Source of the DNA: Heterohyrax brucei
Taxonomy: Eukaryota > Chordata > Mammalia > Hyracoidea > Procaviidae
Assembly: GCA_028571685.1 (NCBI GenBank)
Contig: CM053140.1
Location: forward strand, 153,931,701-153,995,700
Direction: 5' to 3'
Length of the DNA: 64,000 nucleotides
Positions 1-11,169 of this stretch are shown one piece after another. How positions within the stretch are numbered: the first letter of the stretch is position 1; each line of letters opens with the position of its first letter. Under the pieces are notes generated by a model. It ran no database searches. It had not been told where the DNA came from and saw nothing but the letters and a program-made list of their open reading frames with translations. Both the position numbers and the translations under genes were made by a program.

Positions 1-2864
1 AGGAAAAATCAGATAAAGGAATTTTAAAAAGTAGAGAATCACAAAGAGTTATGTAGGATTCTATCAACAGAAATAATCTGTGAATGATTGGAGTACCAAA
101 ATAAGGGGATAACCAAGAATACACAGAGAATTTTTGAACATATATTAACAGAAAACTTCCCTGGTTTCATAATAGATGAGAAGATACCTATCCAATAGGC
201 GTATTAAACTCCAAACAAGATAGATACCAAAAGAAAGACATATTATAATCAAACGTACCAAAACTAAAGATAAGCTTCTTTAAAGGCAGCTGTGCTTGGC
301 TAGGGTTAAATGGAATATAACCTACAAAGCAAGTCAATAAGACTAAGCTTGTACTACTCAGCAGAGACTATACTGGCAGGAAGGCAATGAGAGGACATAC
401 AAACTCTTGAAGGAAAAAACTGCCAGCCAATAATTACACATCCTACAAAATTGTCTCTGAAATATGATGGCAAAATTATAACATTCCTAGTTAAACAGAA
501 GTTTAGAGAATTTGCAAAAAACAAGCCAAAATAATAAGAAACAGTGAAAGAAGTCCTTCAGTTAGAAAATCAATAATATCAAATATACACCCAAGGATAC
601 AATGCAGGACAGAGCACAAAAATAAATCAAAACTAAAACAGAAAAAAAAAAATAGAGAAACGGAGATCTCAGTGTGAAAATGACAACAACTGTACATCAA
701 AAAGAGGGACTAAATAATGTATTCCTAGATCTTTACTATAGAGAGGCAGTCAAGGCAAAAAAGAAAGTGGTTTAAACTTAGAATATTAGGTCAAATATCA
801 AGGTAGCCACAAAGGAAGTTAAAATCCCACAGATGAAAATAAGAAACAAAATCAAGAAAATCTAGCGCCGTCAAAATCAAGAAGCCTCATCAAATATAAA
901 CTATCGTGTAAATAAAAAGATGAAAATAAAATTCATAAATAAATACAATTCAGTACAGGAAATTATAAAAAAAGCTGTCAATAATACACACAAAGACACA
1001 CACACAAATAACAGCACTAAATTCATACCTATCAATAATTACATTGAGTGTAAATAGGTTAAATTCACCAATAAAGATATGAAGAGTAGTAGAACACATT
1101 AAAAAATAAAATCCATCTATATGCTGCCTATCTATACTTAAAGATAGAAATAAACTGAAACACAAAGGATGTAAAATATATACCAAACAAACAATATTCA
1201 AGAAAAAGAGTAGGACTGACAGTATTAATTTCAAATAAAATAAATATTAAAATTGACCACAGTGGACTAGGAGGGTTACTATATACTGACTAAAAACTTA
1301 ATACATCAGGAAGATAGAACTACGTTAAATATTTGCACACCCATCAATTAGGCTTCCAAGTAAACCAAAGAGCTCCAGCAGCATTGCAATAACAGTCCAC
1401 TCCACAATAACAGTAGGAGGCTTCAACACACAACTTTTGGTGATAGAAAGGATATCCTGAAAGAAACTCAGTAAAGACATTGAAAATCTAAATGCAACAA
1501 TAAACCAACTTAACCTCATAGACGTGTAGAACACTCACCCAACACCAGAGAAGTGTATCTTCTTTTCCAATGCACATAGAATATTCTTCAGAATAAATCA
1601 CATTTAGGCCTCAAACTGCATATTAGGCCACAAACCAAATATTAACAAAATCCAAAGAATTGTAATAATGCAAAGTATCATTTCAGACCATAAAGCCATC
1701 AATAGCAAAAAAAGAGAAGTGAGGGGAAAACCATGGAAACTGAACAACAGCTTCTGGGAAACTGCTCAAGAACTTCCGTGTCATAGAAGAAATCATGAAC
1801 AGAAAAAAGGAATTCATAGAATAAAATGAGAATGAAAACACATCCTACCAGACCCTATGAGACACAGCAAAAACAGTGCTCAGAGATCAATTTATCTCAA
1901 TAAATGCACATATCCAAAAAGAAAAAAAGGGCCCAAATAAAAAAATGAACCCTAAAAATTGAATAAGCAAAAAGAGAGCAGCAAAAGTACTCCTCGGACA
2001 CCAGGAAGTAATTAATAAGTAATTAATAAAGTAATTAATAAGAATTAGAGCAGTAATAAAAGAATTAGAGATTAAAAAAAAAATTGTAAGAACTAAAAAG
2101 ACCAAAAGCTGTTTTCTCTGAAAAGATCAGCAAAATTGATAGACAGACAAAACAAAAACAGGAAATGAAATAAATAATGCAAATAGGAAATACTGTAGTT
2201 AATATCAAATGGACCCAAATGAAATTAAAGGAGTCATAACAGAACCACTGAGAAAAACTATACTCTAATTAATTTGTAAACCTAGAGGAAATGGACAAAT
2301 TTCTAAAATACACAACCTACTGAAACTAACACAAACAGAAGTAGAACAGCTTAATAAATGCATCACAAAAGAAGAGGTTGAAAAGACAATGAAAAAAATC
2401 AGAACCAAAAAAATTATCCTGGCCCTGATGGCTTCACTGGAACATTCTATCCAACTTTTAGCAAGGAGTTAATACCACTATTACTAAAGATATCTCACAG
2501 CATAGAAAAGGATGGAACACCCTCAGATTCATTCTGTGAAGCCAACATAACCTGGATACAAAAACTGGGTCAAGATTTCACCAAAGAAAAATTAGGAACT
2601 TTGAAAACTATGAACTCATGAACTTAGATGCGAAAACACTCAACAAAATTCTAGCCAATATAATTCAAAAACATATTAAAAAAAAAATTACCATGACCAA
2701 ATAGAATTCAGACCACGAATATAGGGATGTTTCATCATTAGAAAAAGTGGTTAATGCAGTCAACTACACAAAACCGAAGACAAGAGTCCCTTGATTTTAT
2801 CAATTGATGTGGAAAAGTCATTTGATGAAGTTCAACACCTATTCATGCTAAAAACTCTCAGCAA

Positions 2865-3516
2865 GGCTGCTGATTAAGGTTTTACATCTAACATTAAGTC
2901 TGTAAACCTAATTGTTCTAAGTGCTACATACTTCATTGCTGAATATCAATATGACCATCCTGGAAGTATTCCCATTGGGAAGCTATGCAAACACCAGTGC
3001 CTAGTCTACCTTCTAAGTGATTTTGGAACTTTGTTTTGGATTTGCCATTATATATGGTAGCACAGTGGCAAGTTTGCAAACTTATTTGTATGGTTGTCTG
3101 TGAGGGAGTTTTTAGCCAGTAAACAAATAACTGCTTTGGAACACCCTCCCCACTCACCTGATCTGACCTCCAATTAATTTTTTCTTTACCTCATGATAAA
3201 GGTAATATTGAAAGAAAGACATTTTGATGACATTCAGGACATCAAGGGTGATACAATGACAGCTCTGATGGTCATTCCAAAAAAAAGAGCTCCAAAATTG
3301 TTTTGAAGGATGGATTAGGCTCTGGCATCAGTGCATAGCTTACCAAGGGAAGTACTTTGAAGGTGACTGTAGTGATATTTAGCAATGAGATATGTAGCAC
3401 CATTTCTAGATTGAGTTCACTAACTTATTTGGCAGTCCTCATATAGTGCAAATTGACACGGATGGTAAACTTTCACTTAATCACAATAGAATTTTTTGTA
3501 AAAATTGGTTAAAAAG
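2865..3516 (+). mobile_element. Mariner-derived foldback element (copy A) with an attached L1 3' tail
   Basis: The insertion sits in L1 ORF2 between two copies of AACTCTCAGCAA (2853-2864 and 3517-3528). About 2881-3444 is a mariner-derived element. Its left part (to about 3045) is antisense to the transposase C-terminal region, the centre (about 3105-3290) is sense transposase (readable as FLASKQITALEHPPHSPD), and its right part (about 3290-3443) is the left part's inverted copy. 3445-3516 looks like the terminal 70 bases of an L1 3' UTR. A 12-bp duplication is typical of L1-driven integration, not of a mariner, which duplicates TA. The block may therefore have moved as one retrotransposed unit. 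Confidence 0.75.
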
Positions 3517-4936
3517 AACTCTCAGCAATGTAGGAATAGAAGACAAATTCTTCAACATAAGGGGCATCTATGCAAACACAACAATTAACATCATCCTAAA
3601 TAGGAGAGATTGAAAACAGTCCTCTTGATAATAGGAACCAGACAAAGATGTCCATTATTATTGCTTTTATTCAACATTGTACCAGAGGTTCTAGCCACAG
3701 CAGTCAGGTAAGAAAAGAAAATAAAAAGCATCTAAATTGCTGAGGAAGTAGTAAAAGTATCTCTATTTGCAGATGATAAAGTCTTAAACACAGAAAACTC
3801 TAAAGAATCCACAAAAAGAACTACTGAATTTAATAAAACCATTCAGCAAAGTATCATGATTAAGATAAACATTAATAAATCAAGTAAATTCCTTTATACC
3901 AACAAAGAGATTATCAAAGAAAAAATCACCACATCAACACCAAGAGACCTCAAGTAGGTAAAATATTCAGGAATAAATCTAACCAGAGATGTAAAAAACA
4001 TCTACAAAGAAAATTACAAGACTCTACTCCAAGAAACCAAAAGAAAACTATATAAATGGAGAAATCTACCCTGCTCATGGATAGGAAGACTTAATATTCT
4101 GAAAATGTTTATTCTCTCTAAAGTGATCTACAGATACAATACAATCCCAAAATAATTTACAATGGTATTTTTTGTTTATAAGGTTGAGAAACAAATCACC
4201 AAATTCATGTAGAGAGGAAAGAAACGTTGTATAAGTAATCATTACTGGAGAAGAACAAAGTGGGAAGCCCCACATTACCTGACTTTAGAAACTATTACAT
4301 GGTCGTCAAAACAGCCTGGAACTGGAACAGAAACAGATACATACACCAATGGAATAAAACTGAGAATCCAGATATAGCATCATCCTCCTATGAGCAGCTG
4401 ATAATTGACATAGGCTCAAAGTCTATGAACTGTCTCTTCAACAAATGGTGTTGACGTAATTGAATATTCTCCTGTAAAATAGTGAAAAACAAGACTTATA
4501 TCTCACATTATGCACAAACACTAATTCAAAATGTATCAAAGACTAGAATATGCAATCTAAAACAATAAAAAGCATGGAAGAAAAATGGAAGCAATGCTAG
4601 GAGCTCTAATATACAGCATAAACAGATGACAAAATATCACTAATAATACACCAACATCAGAAGAGAAAATAGGTAACTGAAACTCCTAAAAATCAAACAC
4701 TTATACTCATCCACAGCCTTCACCAAAAGAACTAAAAAGACTTCCCACAGACTAGGGGGAAAAAAAATTGGCAACCATGAATCTCTGTAATCTACAAGAT
4801 ACTATAAAACCTCAATAATAAAAGACAAATAACGCAATTAGTCAGTGGGGAAAGGATAGGAACAGGCTTGTCAACAAAGATGACATCCAGGATGCTAAAA
4901 GACACCTGAGGAAAGGTTCATGATCATTAGCCATTG

Positions 4937-5078
4937 CCAAAAAGCCACTGCAACTCACAGTAACCTTAAAGGCCAGAGTAGAACTGCCTCATAGTTTCCA
5001 AGGAGTGCCTGGAGGACTTGAACTGCTGACATTTTGGTTAGCAGCTATAACTCGTGACTACTATGCCACCAGCATTTC
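4937..5078 (-). mobile_element. AfroSINE in L1
   Basis: Minus-strand copy: the shared RTE-like tail is at the left and the tRNA-derived head at the right, read as ACTATGCCACCAGCATTTCC. It splits the host L1 between CATTAGCCATT and ATTAGGGAAAA, where the L1 reading resumes. Diverged and inactive. Confidence 0.8.
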
Positions 5079-5128
5079 CATTAGGGAAAATCAAATCAGA
5101 ACTGCAATGAGATACATCATCACCCCAA

Positions 5129-5293
5129 TGAACCAAGAAATCCACTGCCGTCAAGTCAATTCCGACTCATAGTGACTTTATAGGTCAAAGTTGAACTGTC
5201 TCATAGAGTTTCCAAGGATTGTCTGGGAGATTTGAACTGCCTACCTTTTGGTTAGCACACATAGTACTTAACCACTATGCCACCAGGGTTTCC
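5129..5293 (-). mobile_element. AfroSINE in L1, 9-bp target duplication
   Basis: Minus-strand copy with tail, body and tRNA-like head. It is flanked by the direct repeat TCACCCCAA (5120-5128 and 5294-5302), after which L1 sequence continues. This is a second independent insertion only 50 bp from the previous SINE. Confidence 0.88.
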
Positions 5294-6776
5294 TCACCCC
5301 AACAAGGCTGACATTAATTTAAAATCACAAAATAATGAAATGTTGGAGAGGCGGTGGAGAGACTGGAACTCTTCTACACTGCTGGTAGGAATGTAAAACA
5401 GCATAACCACTTTGGAAATCGATTTTGTACTTTTATAAAAAGCTAGAACTAGAAATATCATGATCCAGCAATCCCACTTCTAGGTATATATCCTGGGGAA
5501 GTAAGAGCTGTCACATGAATAGATACATGCACATCAATGTTCATTGCAGCACTATACATAATAGCAAAAAGACAGAACCAACCTACGTGCCATTCAGTGG
5601 GTGAATGGGTCAACAAACTATGGCATATTTACACACTGGAATATTATGCAATGATAAAGAACAGTGACGATCTGGGAAACATCTGATAACACAGTGTCAT
5701 CTTGAAGACATTATACTGAGTGAAATTAGTTGCAAAGGACAAATATTGTATTAGCCCACTATTATAAGGACTCAGGAAAAGATTTATGCACAGAAGAAAA
5801 TAATCTTTCATGGTTACAAGGGTGAGGAGGTAGGGAGAGGGTATTTGACAATTAGATAGTAGATGGGAATTGAGTTAGGTGAAGGGACTGATGGTGTGCA
5901 GTAGCGGGAATATTAGCACTGCTGGGCTATATCAAAAGCTAACAGATTTCCTAAATACAGCTTAACTTTCCAAAGGACAGAATTGTTGGGGCAGGTGTCT
6001 GGAGACCATGGTTTCAGGACAAATGTAGGTAAATCAGCATAACTAACTTTTAAAGAAAATATTCCCCATCTCACTTTGGTTAGTGGCATCTGGAGTCTTG
6101 AAAGCTAGCAAGCAGCCATCTGATTAGCATCAACTGGTCCCATTCCACCTAGAGAAGAGGAGAATGAAGGAGATCAAAGATGTGAGGAAAATATGAACCC
6201 AGGAGATAGAAGGAGCCACATGTTCTAAAGACTACACAAGCATGAGACCAGAGGAACTGGATGGTTCCACACCACTACCAATGACTGCCCTAACAAGAGA
6301 CACAACTTAGTGTGCCCGATGTAGCAGCCAAAAAGAAAAAATGGCTGTGCAGTACTAACAGGCTATTGAAAAACCATACTTGATGGTCCAGCAGACTGGA
6401 GGGTCACCTGAGGACACGGTCCCAAACTCTCTGTTAGCTCAGAACTGAAACCAGTAGAGAAGCCAACTCTTCAGACAAAGATTGCCTGGATTATAAAACA
6501 TAGAGGGACCCTGGTAACAAGCTTGCTTCTTGGCTTAAATGTATACATGAGGCAGACTGACTAGCAGCTTTTCAGAAGATAGATGAGAGGCTAGACAGGA
6601 GTTAACTGAGTGATACAAGTACTACAGAGAGGAAAGGAGGCGCATTCTGTCAATGGGTGGGAAGAGCAGCTAGAGCTGCGTACTGGTGTGTGTGCAAGGT
6701 TTCATATGACAGTGGACTTGGATTGTAAACTTTCACTTAAAACACAAAAAAATACTAAACAAGCAAACAAAACAGA

Positions 6777-6927
6777 AGAATCATTTGTAGAAATGGGTAT
6801 AACCAGCTAGCAGATTAGCATCTCATTCTATGGTTCTACAGCTACTAAGGAGGTACAATTACTCTTCTTCTCTCTGGGTACATTTGAGTAGAAGTAATCT
6901 TTGGAGTTTTTGGTTGTAAAGTACCCT
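6777..6927. other. Unassigned sequence
   Basis: No gene or recognised repeat. It is the left flank of the L1 insertion that follows. Confidence 0.4.
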
Positions 6928-6941
6928 GAATTCTCACTCTT

Positions 6942-7375
6942 TTTTTTTTATTTTTTTTAATTATGACTGAGTGAAAACCTAGATTTCCATATAAATTTAC
7001 ATGGCCACCTATATGCAACTTCCACTGCTCTCCCTGCCTGGTGACAGCACACTATTCCTCTCTGCTCCATACGTGTCTCATCCTCCCAACAGTCACCTTT
7101 CCCCTCCTCTCCACCCACTTTCCTTCCTCCAGCCGGAGGTCAGCAGGATGATGTCCTATAGATGCATAGAACCATAAAGAGCATCCAATATATGGTCACT
7201 CTGCATCGCCAAGTCCAATCCATTTGTGTCTGAAGAGTGGGCAAGGGCAGCATCAGGACCAGGGGCCATGCTCCCAGGGGACCCCCGAAGCTGCTGGACC
7301 ATCAGTTGCGATCTTTAGTGGAGATCTCAGGGTACACCACTTTTTATTCTTGTGTTGTCAGTGAGGCTCAACTTA
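6942..7375 (-). mobile_element. 5'-truncated L1, 3' UTR only
   Basis: A T-rich start (poly-A on the other strand) is followed by the reverse complement of the L1 3' UTR seen at 51.4-51.66 kb. It is flanked by a perfect 14-bp target duplication GAATTCTCACTCTT (about 6928-6941 and 7376-7389). The perfect duplication suggests a fairly recent insertion. Open frames over it are spurious. Confidence 0.9.
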
Positions 7376-7554
7376 GAATTCTCACTCTTAAGTACAAAAA
7401 AGATACACAAATTTTCGTTCAAGTAGATACCATAAAAGAAGGCCGAGCATTCTACTGAGTGAGAAAACCATTAGAAACAGAGTGAACGCTAAAGCCAGAG
7501 CTGTGAAGTTAGGGCACAGACCAAAAAAAAAAAAAAAATCCTCACTTTTGACAT

Positions 7555-7585
7555 CAATTGACTCGATGGCACTTGGCTTGGCTTG
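7555..7585 (+). mobile_element. RTE/SINE tail-only fragment
   Basis: About 30 bases match only the last part of the shared AfroSINE/RTE tail, read as GACTCGATGGCACTTGGC followed by a second TTGGC-like unit. No tRNA head or body is present. I could not define a target duplication. Confidence 0.55.
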
Positions 7586-9721
7586 CATCTTTAAGGATCC
7601 CACAAGTGTACCTTGATCTATTTTGTTCTCTAGAAGGACTCATAGGAGCCGTTGATAGTCATTGTATTTTATATGTTAGATAGATGGAATATAAGGTATA
7701 AGAATACAGACTAAAACTAACTAAGGAAAGAGATGCATGGAGAAGAAGGAGCAGAGTCTCTAAGGGTTCCAAACACAGAACTTCCAACTGTCCTTTCCCA
7801 GTGAAGCATGGACACCATTAACTTCTAGGAACAATGTGTAAAAACATGCTTCAAGTACTGCCAACCGATGGAGCTTATCACAATCTTCCTGTCCAGAGTC
7901 TTAACTGGTTCTCCATCATGTAGATGTGGTCAATGGCTCATATGGCTGACCTTGGTCACTTGCACTTGCAGAGACTGATCTAATATCACACAACCCCAAG
8001 GCCCTTCAAAAAAAAAGAAACTGTTTTTCAGTGAGGCCATTCAGGGAACTTACAGATTACCTTCAGGAGCTGAGAGGAAAGATCAGATGTCTCTTTAGGC
8101 AAGGTTGAATTTGTTACTATGAAATCTCCCATAACACATGTGTACAACATTTGTAGGGCATTCTGAAAAAGTGATATATATGTTTCCACTATGAGTAGCA
8201 CAGTCATAAAGTTTATCATTCCAACTGAAACATAATTAAGAACAAAAGAAAGTACTCTTAACCAACATGCTTGAACAACAGTCATGAACTAGGACTTTAT
8301 TAGGCAAATCATCTAATCCTGAGGAAGTCAGTATATAAATGTATGCCAAAGAGCAGAAAAAGACAACGGAGAATTACAAGAGTGCCAGTTAAAAAAGATG
8401 CTTCCCCCTTGTTACTCCTTCTTCACAATGTATCACAATACAACTGGGAGAAAGGCATTTCAGAAGAACAAAAGACAATAAAGTTTAAAGAATTATCAGA
8501 ATCCTTTACCAAAATTAATATTCTTCAGAATGAGAATTAATTAGTATTTAGTCTATCCTGGAACTGAGTTTAAAAGTGGTGGATTGGACATGAGGAAAAC
8601 GGCACACTAAATGGTACAACTGATTTTCATGGTGTTTGAATTTCATTCAGCTAAAAAATGCTTTTTACTTTTTAACTTTGTTTTTCTAAGGTTCTTCCTC
8701 TATCTTGTTATCCATTATGTAATCTTTATATTGCATCAAACACATTAGATTGTATGTAATCAGAAAGTAAAAATAAAAGAACCTATTATGTATCCAACAA
8801 AATTTCAAAAACTATAACTCCTGTATAATAAGAAGCTCTAAGATAGCCTGGAATCTGTAGAAGGTCTGAAAAGACTACTGTAACAAAATTTCGTTGTTTG
8901 ATCTATGCCTCAAGGACAGAATGGTTATTTTTCAGCAAGCCAAGGCAGACATGAATGGATGCTCTCATAAACAACATGCTGGAGGCTAGCTGCAGCATCC
9001 TCAGCTTTATTTCCTAAATTCCCCTTTTGTTGTTCTAGACCAGGAACACCAAATGTTATATCACCCTTCTGGAATGTCAGAGAGGGTAGTGATTACAACC
9101 AGAGAACATGTTAATCAGCCGGAATTGATATGTTCATGTCTATATTCTCATTTTTTTTCTTTCCTTTTCTTTTTCCTCTGTCTCTAGTTTATATCTCAAG
9201 TTTACTCATCACTGAATTTATTGTGGCATGGATTTTTGCCCTTCCTCCATTTCATTCAAAAGCAAAGCTGTACAAATTGTAAATCAGCAAAATCACATAC
9301 ACAGACACATACATTTAATGCACACAATAAAGTTGTCCTGTGTACCCTACCTGAATAACGTACAACTTTTTTTGCCACAAAACAAAGTCAGTAAATTTTG
9401 TTCTCATAGACGTATTTCCTCTTATATATAATCATAATGGTAACTATATGTTGTTTCTTATTTTATACATTTTTATGTACTAAATGCTATATCCTATACA
9501 GATACATAAGACAAATCACATTTTTATTTTCCTGGAATTTCAAGTCTAATAAGAATGCTAAAACACTTACCCAAGGATGAAATAGAGGAAATGTGATCAA
9601 CACTTGCTTTTGGAATAAGTACAGTATGATAGATACTGGAGGAGAGGTATATCTCAAATGTGTGTTGGATTTACAGAATAAAAATAAACAAAAAAATAAA
9701 AGGAAATGAGGATCTGGATAA
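7586..9721. other. Gene-free unassigned sequence
   Basis: No recognised repeat family and no splice-flanked conserved exon. It includes a 65-codon frame at 8343-8540 with a very basic start (MPKSRKRQRRITR), discussed as a finding, and an 85-codon minus frame at 8028-8285 that I cannot place. Otherwise AT-rich anonymous DNA. Confidence 0.4.
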
Positions 9722-9945
9722 AACTATAAGGAGTCTGTGGGTGGTAGAAACGGTTAACATGCTTGGCTGCTACCAAAGTTTGGAAGCTGGAGTCTACCCA
9801 GAGGTACCTGGTGAGAAAGTCCTAGCAGTTCACTTCCAAAAACAAAAAAGAAAATCAGCCTTTGGAAACACTATGCAGCACAATTCTACTCTGACACAAG
9901 TGGAGCTGCCGTAAGTCAGACTCTATGGCAACTGCTTTCTTTTTC
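9722..9945 (+). mobile_element. AfroSINE, long variant
   Basis: Plus strand: tRNA-like head, then an extra body block (GAAAATCAGCCTTTGGAAAC) not present in the short AfroSINEs, then the shared tail with CTATGGCAACTGC. The extra block resembles part of the tRNA-Gly SINE at 43.1 kb and of the ORF-less RTE derivative at 30.6 kb. Confidence 0.78.
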
Positions 9946-11169
9946 TTTAATTGAGAAACTTTAGGTGTTAACAAAAGCACAACAGTAGGAAACACACGTG
10001 TGTCAGTGTCCCCCCACACAATTAACCCTCCTTCCAAATACAGTTTCACCGAAGAGTGAGAGATTAATAGTCATTAGTGATGAGCAAATATTGGATACAA
10101 AAGGCATTGAATATTAGGCAGGAGGCTAGAATCAAATTTATTCACTGTCATTGGAAGGAGACTGTGTTGCATAATTCACAAAATCAAGTGCAAAATGAAA
10201 ATGTAGAGGCTATTGTTCAAAAAAATTATTGAAAATTTTAATGCAGCTACAGGAAAGCATCAAAACAAGTATAAGACCTTCTGAGTTGGGGCCTACATGG
10301 GACTACACATGGTGTGTGCTCATGAATCAGCCTTATTGACAAGTCACTATTATTTAGTGCTGGAGGAAGTAATGGGAAGTTGTACTTAAAGAAAACTGAC
10401 CTAGCGGGAATATTCAGTATCAATAGAAGGGAAGAAGACTACAGAAAAAGAAACAATGAGAAGCTAGAGAAATTATAGAAGATAGTTTATAATAGCCTAA
10501 ATGTCAAGAATAAAAAGTAGTAAAATTATGATATTTATTAAAAAGGTATATCCTGTAGTAAGTGGCAAATAGCAACTAGCTAAAAAGACAGTAAAGAGAA
10601 CCAATTCAAAGCTAAGCCCACATTTTTTATCCTGGGTGACTAGGGGAGAATGTAGAAATAAAAAGAACAGTAAATTTAGAGGGGAATAAAAGCAGCTAAT
10701 TTGAGGGACCATGGAGATGAAGTAAATAATTAAAAGCTGCCAAAATAAAACTGGATGCAACAAATATATGACGCAGCTGGGAGTATGGATTCAGAGCTCA
10801 GGGGGGAAAGAAAGAGAGGTAAAGCTAAAAATTCAAAGTTGTATAACTTGAAGGAGGGAATGTGTTTATTTATAATCAATGGAGTTCCTTAGTCTCAGAT
10901 TATTTCATATTCTGATTTTATTTTCCTAAACTCTCCTGATTTGCCATCTATATGAAGGTTTGAATTGAATCTGTAAAGATGAGTGGGATAACTAGTGAAC
11001 AGAAAGCAAATAAATAATTTAAATTCTAATGTAGGTACCAATACTTAAAACTCAAGAAAAGAAAACATGTCACCACAAAGAATAGTTTAAAAGGACAATC
11101 AACAAAGAATTGAAATTATAGATAGACATAATATCAAGGCACAGATACATGAAGACAAAACACGTGTAA
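9946..11169. other. Gene-free unassigned sequence
   Basis: AT-rich DNA between a SINE and the long RTE copy. I see no gene, RNA or recognised repeat. Confidence 0.4.

Larger units (their letters stand above)
1..6776 (+). mobile_element. Long degenerate L1 LINE (ORF2 and 3' UTR)
   Basis: The sequence follows mammalian L1 from the region before ORF2, through the endonuclease and reverse-transcriptase parts of ORF2, into a 3' UTR ending near 6776. An FADD reverse-transcriptase box is readable at 3766-3777. The 3' UTR matches the other L1 3' ends in this window (16.7-19.0, 48.3-49.2, 50.9-51.7 kb). Stops and frameshifts are frequent, and no frame exceeds about 100 codons. It is interrupted by a 652-bp insertion at 2865-3516 and two AfroSINEs at 4937-5078 and 5129-5293. 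The 5' end lies outside the window or is too diverged to place. It is a dead copy; the exact subfamily is unassigned. Confidence 0.85.

Noticed and set aside
8028-8285. 85-codon hydrophobic minus frame
   Set aside because: No recognisable family, and hydrophobic runs are common in AT-rich antisense frames.
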